A stretch of 10,059 nucleotides of DNA from NCBI GenBank assembly GCA_028869725.1, contig JAGWRJ010000037.1:1-10059 (forward strand), in the 5' to 3' direction. The stretch comes from Alphaproteobacteria bacterium (lineage in GTDB: Bacteria; Pseudomonadota; Alphaproteobacteria; Micropepsales; Micropepsaceae). Of this stretch, positions 1 through 6,649 are shown in pieces. Under the pieces are notes generated by a model. It was not told the origin of the DNA and searched no databases. It saw only the letters and a list, made by a program, of their open reading frames with translations. Made by a program: the position numbers and the translations under genes. The number at the start of each line of letters is the position of its first letter. The stretch's first letter is position 1.

Positions 1-929
1 AGTCTGATCAGGGCTCGAGCAGCCTGTCCGCCCGCCTTCATTTTGCCAAGTGTAGCAGCGCCGTCACCGGGAGTGCACTGATCGGGCTTCTTGCCTGGGT
101 CGAGTTCCGTGTTGACGAAGAAGCCATGTTCGAGATCATCGATCCCAAGACGGGCTGCCTGCGGGTAGGTAACTGCGCAGAGGTGGCCGGTGATCTTCAA
201 TCCAAGGCGGTGCGCTTCCTGAATGGCAGCGCCAAGCTCGGCGCGGGTGATGTGCATATAGGCTTTGAAGGACGTCATGCCCTCTTCGGCCCAGAAATCA
301 ACCGTGCGGCGGGCATCGTTCGGACCTGTGAGCTGATGCATTTGGACAAAGAGATTGCTTTTACCTTCCAGGTAGGGGGCGGTGATGTCCATGTGCGGTC
401 CGGGCAGCTTTCCGGCGTCGATCTGGGCTTTGAGATTGATGTCCGTATAGGGCTCGACACTGCCTGTCGTGCGCAAGGTCGTGACACCGGCTGCCAGATA
501 CAGTCGTGGTGCTGAAAACGTCATCTGCGGAGCGAGTAACGGAGGTTCAAAATGACCCTTGGCGTTGAGGTCGGGGCGGGCGATGTAAAAAAGATGATCA
601 TGCATTCCAATCAGGCCGGGAAGGACGCTGTGCCCGGCAAGATTGAGTACTGTGCTGCCACGCGGGATTGGCAGCTCGGGTCCGCCAATGGATACGATGC
701 GTCCGCCCTTGATGAGAACCGTACGATCTGCCAGCGCAGGCGCGCCTGTTCCGTCAATCACCCGCACATGAACGAGCGCAAGGCGCTGCGCATTTATGGC
801 AACGAAGGGTTCCACCGCAGGGCCGGGCGCGCGCGATGGCGGCAGGACACGCTGGGCATAAGAGAGGGGACGGCCGATGGCAGCCCCCGCCAGCAGGCTG
901 AAGCTTGCGGCAAGCAATAGACGACGCAT
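1..929 (-). CDS. Exported amidohydrolase, N-terminal part (runs off left edge)
   Basis: The minus strand is open from ATG at 929-927 to the window edge, giving 309 complete codons. The protein begins with a signal peptide (MRR, then a hydrophobic stretch about residues 4-18, likely cleaved near residue 25), so it should act outside the cytoplasm. It has the metal-dependent amidohydrolase TIM-barrel layout: a small N-terminal beta domain (VRVIDGTG at 55-62), PGLIGMHDH with the metal-binding HxH at His110 and His112, SFKAY with the probable carboxylated lysine Lys222, ITGH with His249, and DDLEHG with His268. The final metal-site Asp and C-terminus lie outside. Such proteins are usually annotated imidazolonepropionase-like or Xaa-Pro-dipeptidase-like hydrolases that cleave amide bonds of small compounds; the substrate cannot be read here. 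A G-rich ribosome site (GGGGGAA) precedes the ATG by about 6 bases. It is divergent from the propeller gene. Confidence 0.88.
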   Translation of the reverse strand, partial: MRRLLLAASFSLLAGAAIGRPLSYAQRVLPPSRAPGPAVEPFVAINAQRLALVHVRVIDGTGAPALADRTVLIKGGRIVSIGGPELPIPRGSTVLNLAGHSVLPGLIGMHDHLFYIARPDLNAKGHFEPPLLAPQMTFSAPRLYLAAGVTTLRTTGSVEPYTDINLKAQIDAGKLPGPHMDITAPYLEGKSNLFVQMHQLTGPNDARRTVDFWAEEGMTSFKAYMHITRAELGAAIQEAHRLGLKITGHLCAVTYPQAARLGIDDLEHGFFVNTELDPGKKPDQCTPGDGAATLGKMKAGGQAARALIR

Positions 930-1347
930 TCAAGTTCCCCCATATCTGCGGCGCGTTGCGCCAGCCTGCCACGACCTCACGTGGGGCAAAAGCCCTGGTG
1001 GCTCGGGATGGGGCCTTAATCCCAGATAAATGGTATCCAGACTCGTCAGAAGGTGCGCGGGGGGAGAAACTGCAGACACCTTCGCTGTTCTGCCACGCGC
1101 CGCACCGTCCCACGAACCATATTTCGCTGCAGGTCCGGAATTTGATCGAGACGAGAGACGTTGCGCATAACCTGCCAGGCGCAGGGCGCAGGCATCCATG
1201 AACCCGCTAGTTTGTGGGTGCGCGAAAATCTGGCCATTGCCCAGGCGCCAGTCTGAGCGGGGCCAGCACAACAGGAAAGCTCACGACCGCGTGATCGACC
1301 AGGATCGCGCGGTTGGCCGCTTGGACTTGCACCAGCAAGGAGCTAGC
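930..1347. other. Divergent intergenic region with no recognisable gene
   Basis: These roughly 418 bases separate two genes reading outward, so both promoters should lie here. I see no convincing -35/-10 pair for either gene. Short open frames on both strands (for example 1237-1046 and 1271-930 on the minus strand) give arginine-, proline- and cysteine-rich peptides with no family I recognise and no good ribosome sites. The region contains a near-palindrome around CACGTG (976-987) and a 7-base tandem duplication (1178-1191), neither clearly functional. It is long for this compact window, so a decayed gene is possible but unproven. Confidence 0.5.
1337..1342 (+). promoter_or_regulatory. Ribosome binding site deciding the propeller-gene start
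   Basis: AAGGAG is followed after 5 bases (CTAGC) by GTG at 1348. This is the best Shine-Dalgarno match upstream of the signal peptide and favours GTG 1348. The competing TTG at 1381 has only an eight-G run (1369-1376) four bases upstream as a possible ribosome site, but it would give a shorter and more typical signal-peptide n-region. Confidence 0.5.
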
Positions 1348-4300
1348 GTGCGCCTCGAATCTGACTTCGGGGGGGGTATCTTGATCTCCACAGCACGCAA
1401 AGTCCTGACCGCGGCTGCGGTCGTGATGACGGCAGGCACACTTGCGACCGCCGCAACACCGTCGCCGCAGCTCTACAGTGCCATGCGCTGGCGTCTATTG
1501 GGACCTTTCCGTGGCGGCTGGGCGACGGTCGTAACTGGCGTGCCGCAACAGCCCAATACCTTCTACTTTGGTGGAGCCGGAGGCGGAGTATGGAAAACCG
1601 AAAATGCCGGCCGGACCTGGAAGTCCGTTTTCAATCACGTGCCTGCAGCGTCGATTGGTGCGCTGGCGGTAGCAGCCTCTGATCCCAAAATCGTGTATGC
1701 CGGAACTGGGCAGGTGACGCTGCGCTACGACGTCGGTGCAGGATATGGCCTGTTCAAATCAACTGACGCCGGCAAGCACTGGCAGTCCGTGGGCCTGACC
1801 AATACCCGTCACATTGGCGCGATCTGGATCGATCCCCATGATCCGAACAATGTCGTCGTCGGGGTTCAGGGCCCGTTCTTTGAGCCAAGTGCCGCGCGTG
1901 GCGTCTTTCGTTCGACCGATGGTGGCGCCCATTGGACGCGGGTTTTGAAAATCAATGACTGGACCGGGGTTTCCAGTATTGCGAGCGATCCTGAGGCGCC
2001 GAACGTCCTGTACGCCGCCGCATGGCAGGCCCGTCAGTATCCCTGGCTCAGCTACTTTACGCCGACCAGTGGCAAAGGCAGCGCGATCTACAAATCGGTC
2101 GATGGCGGCGTGCATTGGACGCGCCTTTCAGGCGGGGGCTGGCCTCAAGGTGATCTGGGCCGGATTTCGCTTGCGGTGACACACACCCAAACCGGAGCCC
2201 GCATCTATGCCATGGTCTCGTCAAAGCAGGAGGGCGGACTTTGGCGTTCTGACGATGGCGGCACACATTGGCAACGCGTATACGCCAGTCGCGCGGTCTC
2301 AAACCAGTATGCAAGCCGGATCACCGTTTCGCCTAGAAACCCCGATGTCGTCTATACGGTGGGCCAGTCTATTCGCCGCTGCGATGATGGCGGCAGCCAC
2401 TGCACGATCATCAAGGGAGCTCCAGGCGGTGATGACTATCATGACATCTGGATAAATCCGCTCCACCCTGATCACATCATCACTGGTTCCGATCAGGGTG
2501 CCGTCGTCAGCGTCGACCACTGGCACAGCTGGAGCAGCTGGTACAATCAGCCGACCGCACAGTTCTATCATCTGGCAGCCGACAATCGCTTTCCCTACTG
2601 GATCTATGCAGGACAGCAGGATTCGGGAACCGTCGCGATACCAAGCCGCAGCGATTACGGCCAGATCAGCTACCGGGACTGGCATTCCGTGGGTGGCGAT
2701 GAGCGTGATTACGACATTCCCGATCAGACCGATCCCAACATCGTCTTCGCCTCGGGCCTGGGCGGGCGCGTCACCAAATGGAATGCCGCCACGGGCCAGG
2801 TCGAGGATGTGACGCCGTGGCCCGAGCAGGATTATGGCAAGCGCCCCACAACCACACGGTATCGGTATTTGTGGATGACGCCGCTGGTTGGTTCGCGCGT
2901 GGGAACTCCATCGCTCTATCTTGGTGCGCAGGTCCTCTTCCGGACCTCTGATCGTGGTGCCCATTGGCAGGTTATTAGTCCGGACCTCACCGGGAAAGTG
3001 TCAGGTGCCGTGCATTGCAACGGCAATGTGACGCTGAAGGAAGCGAAGGATTGCGGATATGGCGTGATCTCGGCCATTGAACCCTCACCACGCCATGCCC
3101 GCGAAATCTGGGTAGGCACCGATGACGGCCTCATTCAGGTGACACGTGATGGTGGAGTCCATTGGACCAACGTCACGCCGCCGCAAATTCCGCTCTGGGG
3201 CAAGGTACGGGAGATTTCCGTCTCCGCGCTGACGGACGGCGTTGCCTATGCCGCGATTGATACCCACCGTTTGGGCAGATTCCAGCCGCTGGTTCTGCGC
3301 ACCCGTGATTATGGCCGTCACTGGACGGAAATCGATCATGGTCTGCCCTCCGGTCACTTTACGTCGGTGGTGCGGGCCGATCCGGTGCGCGCTGGCCTGC
3401 TCTATGCTGGCACCGATACAGGCGCCTATGTCTCCTTCGACAATGGCGATGACTGGCAGCCGCTTCAGCTCAATCTGCCGACCGCCTGGATCACCGATCT
3501 CCTGGTTCATGATGGTGACCTAATTGCCGCTACCGAGGGGCGCGGAATCTGGATACTCGATGATCTGAGCCCGTTGCGCCAGATCAGCGCGCACATGTCG
3601 TGGCGCCAGGCCCACCTGTACAAGCCTGCGCTTGCCTATCGCGTGCATGACAACAACAACAAGGACACACCTTTGCCGCCGGAAACCCCGACCGGACAAA
3701 ATCCACCTTCGGGCGCGATCATCGACTACTGGCTGCCGGCCCATACCCAAGGGTCGGTCACTCTCGAAATCCGCGACGCCAAGGGCACGCTTGTCCGCAG
3801 CTTTTCCAGTGCAATCCTGCAGAAGGATCCGCCTGCGAACCGGTACTTCGCCAAGGGCTGGATCAAGCCACCACAACAATTGTCGGCAGCGGCGGGTGCG
3901 CATCGCTTTGTCTGGAACCTACGCTATGCGCGTCCTGAAGCGGTGAGCTATGGCTATTCGATAGCGGCGGTGTGGGGCAAAGATACGCCGATAGATCCGC
4001 GCGGTGCTTTTGTGCTTCCGGGCAGCTACACGGTGACGTTAAGTGCTGATGGTGTACATCAGACAGTGCCGCTTGAGGTCAAGGAGGATCCGCGCGTAGG
4101 TGTTACAGAAGCGGCGCTCCAGGCGGAACTTGCCCTGTCGATGAAGATTTCTGCGGCCTCGCGCGAAGCAACAACGGACTATACGCAGGAGGCTTATCTC
4201 CTTCATCGTCTCGATACGCTTCGTCACAAGGGGCAGGAACCAGAACTTGGTGCACTTCGTGCGGCGCTGAAACCGGAAGGAACGCCAAGCTTTGCCAATG

Positions 4301-4557
4301 CCGACTCAAAATTGATCCGGATCGAGGTTGCTCTGGAATCGGCAGATGCTGCGCCCACCGCAGTGCAGCAGCAATTTGTCGAGGACGGGATTAGCGAGCT
4401 CAAGGTCGCAGAGCGTAATTTTGCGGAGGCGATCAAAGGCCCGCTTGCCCGTCTGAATGTGGCGCGCCAGCGCCAGGGCCTGGCCCCGATCATCCTTCCT
4501 CCCGCCAGTCAGCTACCATCGGCGACGGCCAAGGATGCGGGTGAAGATCTGCCCTGA
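1348..4557 (+). CDS. Exported VPS10/sortilin-like Asp-box (BNR) beta-propeller protein
   Basis: From GTG 1348 the protein has 1069 residues (1058 if TTG 1381 is used). A signal peptide has its hydrophobic core at about residues 19-35 with an ATA-A cleavage site, so it is secreted or periplasmic. The body carries ten Asp-box-like S/T-x-D-x-G-x-x-W repeats beginning at residues 84, 138, 189, 250, 301, 345, 533, 599, 652 and 696, followed by EGRGIWILDD near 730, which fits one or two beta-propellers of the VPS10/sortilin or YVTN/BNR type. After an Asn-rich, Pro-rich linker come Ig-like strands (VTLEIRDAKG near 803; PGSYTVTLSADG near 890) and a helical C-terminus (about 925-1045). It is often labelled glycosyl hydrolase, but I see no sialidase catalytic motif, so the repeats support a fold and not an activity. 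The mature protein has only four cysteines: 345, 352, 557 and 569. It stands alone on its strand, divergent from the exported amidohydrolase. Length is usual for this group. Annotated starts further upstream (1198) lack signal-peptide logic. Confidence 0.9.
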   Translation: MRLESDFGGGILISTARKVLTAAAVVMTAGTLATAATPSPQLYSAMRWRLLGPFRGGWATVVTGVPQQPNTFYFGGAGGGVWKTENAGRTWKSVFNHVPAASIGALAVAASDPKIVYAGTGQVTLRYDVGAGYGLFKSTDAGKHWQSVGLTNTRHIGAIWIDPHDPNNVVVGVQGPFFEPSAARGVFRSTDGGAHWTRVLKINDWTGVSSIASDPEAPNVLYAAAWQARQYPWLSYFTPTSGKGSAIYKSVDGGVHWTRLSGGGWPQGDLGRISLAVTHTQTGARIYAMVSSKQEGGLWRSDDGGTHWQRVYASRAVSNQYASRITVSPRNPDVVYTVGQSIRRCDDGGSHCTIIKGAPGGDDYHDIWINPLHPDHIITGSDQGAVVSVDHWHSWSSWYNQPTAQFYHLAADNRFPYWIYAGQQDSGTVAIPSRSDYGQISYRDWHSVGGDERDYDIPDQTDPNIVFASGLGGRVTKWNAATGQVEDVTPWPEQDYGKRPTTTRYRYLWMTPLVGSRVGTPSLYLGAQVLFRTSDRGAHWQVISPDLTGKVSGAVHCNGNVTLKEAKDCGYGVISAIEPSPRHAREIWVGTDDGLIQVTRDGGVHWTNVTPPQIPLWGKVREISVSALTDGVAYAAIDTHRLGRFQPLVLRTRDYGRHWTEIDHGLPSGHFTSVVRADPVRAGLLYAGTDTGAYVSFDNGDDWQPLQLNLPTAWITDLLVHDGDLIAATEGRGIWILDDLSPLRQISAHMSWRQAHLYKPALAYRVHDNNNKDTPLPPETPTGQNPPSGAIIDYWLPAHTQGSVTLEIRDAKGTLVRSFSSAILQKDPPANRYFAKGWIKPPQQLSAAAGAHRFVWNLRYARPEAVSYGYSIAAVWGKDTPIDPRGAFVLPGSYTVTLSADGVHQTVPLEVKEDPRVGVTEAALQAELALSMKISAASREATTDYTQEAYLLHRLDTLRHKGQEPELGALRAALKPEGTPSFANADSKLIRIEVALESADAAPTAVQQQFVEDGISELKVAERNFAEAIKGPLARLNVARQRQGLAPIILPPASQLPSATAKDAGEDLP

Positions 4558-4590
4558 GCGGAGCTGCGGAGGCGTCAGGGGGTGCGCGAC

Positions 4591-4622
4591 GGCGCGTGGC
4601 ACGCACTGTCGTGCCGCGCGCC
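4591..4622 (+). terminator. Strong GC hairpin after the propeller gene, probable terminator
   Basis: The arms GGCGCGTGGCACG (4591-4603) and CGTGCCGCGCGCC (4610-4622) pair over 13 positions, twelve Watson-Crick and one T-G wobble, around the loop CACTGT. It begins 33 bases after the propeller stop codon. There is no T-run on either strand, so it is not a canonical intrinsic terminator; it could stop or stabilise transcripts from either of the two converging genes. Confidence 0.5.
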
Positions 4623-4649
4623 CCTGGCTACAGCAATATGCGTCCATAA

Positions 4650-4751
4650 GAGCCGGCGCCGTGATGGCGTGTCTACCCTGAAGAGAACGCGTGGACGGGG
4701 CACCAGCCGCCTTGTGGTACTTCTGGTTGGATTTAATGCCGGCGCCGGCTC
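4650..4751. repeat. 12-bp inverted repeat pair in the convergent intergenic region
   Basis: GAGCCGGCGCCG (4650-4661) is the exact reverse complement of CGGCGCCGGCTC (4740-4751), with 78 bases between. The right arm overlaps the Nudix stop codon and contains most of the 12-base palindrome GCCGGCGCCGGC (4738-4749). It may form a long-range stem at the end of the minus-strand operon transcript. Together with the hairpin at 4591-4622 it accounts for most of the structure in the 192 bases between genes; I see no gene there. Confidence 0.4.
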
Positions 4752-5325
4752 AGGGCGCGTCGACGAAGAGCTCTGGCCGCTTCAGCACAAGCGCCTGCAC
4801 CAGGGCCAGGGTTTTTAGATCGTCGATCTGTCCGGACGTCATTCGGGTCTTGAGCGTGGCAAGGGGCAGTTCAAGAACAGTGATGTTCTCCTGCTCGCCG
4901 TCGGCGCCGCCACCCTGCGTGCGCCGGTCCGCGGCACGGTATTCGGCAAGAAACAGCGAAAAGCGTTCTGTCGTAAAGCCCGGCGAGGTCCACGCGTCCG
5001 CCACGTGTTGCAGATCGTGAAGCTCTACGCCGGCCTCCTCAAGCGCTTCGCGACGGGCGCAGCTTTGCGCCGTCTCTCCCTCGATTTTGCCAGCGATCGC
5101 TTCAATGACGCCTTCGACGCCTGCGCGATAAAAGGCAGGGGCCCGAAACTGGTGGACCAGGAGCGCGCATCTGCGTTCGGGATCATAGGCAAGAACTGTT
5201 GCTGCATCACCATGATCCTCGATGACGCGGTCGATGCGTGTGTTGTCGTCCAAGCGCACGTGGGCAAGCGACAGGGTCGTCCAGCCGGAATAGATCGTGG
5301 TCCGCGCTTCAATTGTAATGCTCAT
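4750..5325 (-). CDS. Nudix hydrolase, ADP-ribose/GDP-mannose pyrophosphatase (NudK/AdpP) type
   Basis: This 191-residue cytosolic protein probably hydrolyses a nucleoside-diphosphate sugar (ADP-ribose or GDP-mannose class) to NMP and sugar phosphate. The Nudix box occupies residues 79-100, starting GKIEGE and ending RREALEEAGV, with the metal-binding glutamates at 93, 96 and 97. Flanking features are those of the nucleotide-sugar branch: VHQFR at 57-61, IEAIAG before the box, TSPGF about 14 residues after it, and ENITVLELP near the C-terminus. Length is normal for the family. The box is 22 residues, one shorter than the textbook 23, as I recall also for NudK. Its ATG overlaps the stop of the upstream amidohydrolase by one base (TGATG on the minus strand), so it is the last gene of that operon and probably translated by reinitiation. 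The exact substrate is inference. Confidence 0.88.
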   Translation of the reverse strand: MSITIEARTTIYSGWTTLSLAHVRLDDNTRIDRVIEDHGDAATVLAYDPERRCALLVHQFRAPAFYRAGVEGVIEAIAGKIEGETAQSCARREALEEAGVELHDLQHVADAWTSPGFTTERFSLFLAEYRAADRRTQGGGADGEQENITVLELPLATLKTRMTSGQIDDLKTLALVQALVLKRPELFVDAP

Positions 5326-6557
5326 CAGTGCCGTTCACGTTTAGAATAAATAACCCCGTCCTTCATCACGAGGTCGATGCGCCGCATGGCAGCGATGTTA
5401 CTGAGTGGATCACCATCCACCGCCACGAGATCGGCGCAGAGGCCCGGTGCCAGACGTCCGAAGCTACTTTCACAGCGCAGAATGCGGGCGTTGATGGCCG
5501 TGGCGCTCATCAGGACCTCATGTGGGCTCAAGCCCAGACGGACCATCCATTCCAGTTCGCGATAATTGGTCCCGTGCGCAAAAACTCCTACGTCGCTGCC
5601 GCAGCCGATAAGGACACCTTCTTCGACCGCCATCCGGAAGGCGTGCGCGGCCAGGCGCATCTCATCGCTGTGTGGATCATCCTCTGGGTGCCCGTGGCGA
5701 TAACTCGATATCGCATCGCGCGCGGTGAGCGTCGGAAGAAAGGCGCAGCCACTGCGCGCCATCAGAGCGAAGGTCTCACGGCGACCATCATAGCCGTGCT
5801 CAATGGTGTCACAGCCTGCCTCTATTGCGCGACGCATTGCTTCGTCGCTTGTGGCATGCACCGCAACCGGGCGGCCCAGATCATGCGCACAGGCGATGGC
5901 GGCATGAAGCTCTTCTTGGCTGAAGGTTGGCTGGGTCTCGCCATGAGGTCCAACGCGATAGTCTGCATAGAGCTTGATCCAGTCTGCGCCATAGGATGCC
6001 TGCTGGCGCACCGCGCGGACGATGGCATCGGTCCCGCTGACCTCCTCGGCGCCCTGCGGGATGCAGCAGTCCGGCCGGAAGAACGCCCGTCTGGGACCGT
6101 AACAGCCGCTCGCCACGATGGCACGGGTTGAGACCTTCAGGCGTGGGCCCGGCACCAGACCCTCATCAATCGCTCTCTTGAGGGCGACGTCTGCATATCC
6201 GGCACCTTCGGTGCCCAATTCGCGTAAGGCAGTAAATCCCGAAAGCAGCGTGGCATGTGCATGACGGACCGCGCGGATGGTGCGGTAGGCTTCGGCCTCC
6301 TTGAGAACCTGATCATCCCAGCTGGTCTGATTGTAGGGATACAAAAAAAGATGCGAATGCGCATCGATGAGGCCCGGCAGGAGCGTGGCCTGCGGAAGAT
6401 CGATGATGTCGCAGTTCTGCGGCGCGGGCGAACTCGGCCCGATATGAGCAATCCGGGCACCGTCGACGAGAAGGCAGAGGCCCGTCTGTGCCGGCCTGCC
6501 GTCACCACACCATATCCGGCCGGGGCGGATCAGGATACGCGTGGCGGCAGGTTTCAT
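5325..6557 (-). CDS. Cytosolic metal-dependent amidohydrolase (imidazolonepropionase/Xaa-Pro dipeptidase-like)
   Basis: The 410-residue protein carries a complete binuclear amidohydrolase site: PGLIDAHSH with His67 and His69, DWIKLY with the probable carboxylated Lys195, VAVHA with His234, TIEHG with His254 and GCGSD with Asp322. The N-terminal (residues 8-60) and C-terminal (LAPGLCADLVAVDGDPL, then KDGVIYSKRERH) beta strands make the usual composite domain. There is no signal peptide, so it works in the cytoplasm. Family members cleave amide bonds of small molecules, including N-acyl amino acids and prolyl dipeptides; which one cannot be read here. It lies 92 bases after the aldehyde dehydrogenase, with a hairpin between, and overlaps the Nudix gene by one base. 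A modest ribosome site (AAAGAG) precedes the ATG. Length is typical of COG1228-like proteins. Function class is sure; substrate is not. Confidence 0.9.
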   Translation of the reverse strand: MKPAATRILIRPGRIWCGDGRPAQTGLCLLVDGARIAHIGPSSPAPQNCDIIDLPQATLLPGLIDAHSHLFLYPYNQTSWDDQVLKEAEAYRTIRAVRHAHATLLSGFTALRELGTEGAGYADVALKRAIDEGLVPGPRLKVSTRAIVASGCYGPRRAFFRPDCCIPQGAEEVSGTDAIVRAVRQQASYGADWIKLYADYRVGPHGETQPTFSQEELHAAIACAHDLGRPVAVHATSDEAMRRAIEAGCDTIEHGYDGRRETFALMARSGCAFLPTLTARDAISSYRHGHPEDDPHSDEMRLAAHAFRMAVEEGVLIGCGSDVGVFAHGTNYRELEWMVRLGLSPHEVLMSATAINARILRCESSFGRLAPGLCADLVAVDGDPLSNIAAMRRIDLVMKDGVIYSKRERH

Positions 6558-6592
6558 GCGAAAGCTCTTTGCTCAAACACCAGCGGCAGTGG

Positions 6593-6625
6593 GCCATGCG
6601 CGCCGCCACGCTGCGGCGCCATGGC
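6593..6625 (-). terminator. Intercistronic hairpin between aldehyde dehydrogenase and amidohydrolase
   Basis: GCCATG (6593-6598) and GCGCCGC (6600-6606) pair with GCGGCGC (6613-6619) and CATGGC (6620-6625), giving a 13-bp stem with one bulged C at 6599 and the 6-base loop CACGCT. On the minus strand it starts 25 bases after the aldehyde dehydrogenase stop and ends 36 bases before the amidohydrolase start. No T-run follows. It may be a partial terminator or RNA-stabilising element that lowers downstream expression, or it may separate two transcription units. Confidence 0.45.
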
Positions 6626-6649
6626 ACCTTTCTGCCTCAGGCCGGCAGC

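Noticed and set aside
126..920. Two plus-strand open frames (126-515 and 552-920)
   Set aside because: They lie antisense to the exported amidohydrolase, which has a complete set of family motifs in one unbroken frame; the plus-strand peptides have none.
976..987. CACGTG-centred near-palindrome as an operator
   Set aside because: Short GC-rich palindromes are expected by chance and no second copy is seen nearby.
1178..1191. Tandem 7-base duplication GGCGCAG
   Set aside because: Only two units; no reason to treat it as functional.
1198..1347. ATG 1198 as start of the propeller protein
   Set aside because: It would put about 80 non-family residues before the signal peptide and has no good ribosome site; GTG 1348 or TTG 1381 fit better.
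2299..2964. Minus-strand open frame of 221 codons
   Set aside because: Mirror of the propeller gene reading frame; no family features.
1348..4557. Sialidase or glycosyl hydrolase function for the propeller protein
   Set aside because: Asp-box repeats alone do not show this activity; I found no FRIP-type motif or clear catalytic set.
5328..6131. Plus-strand open frame of 267 codons opposite the cytosolic amidohydrolase
   Set aside because: Antisense shadow of a motif-complete gene in GC-rich DNA; no ribosome site or recognisable domain.
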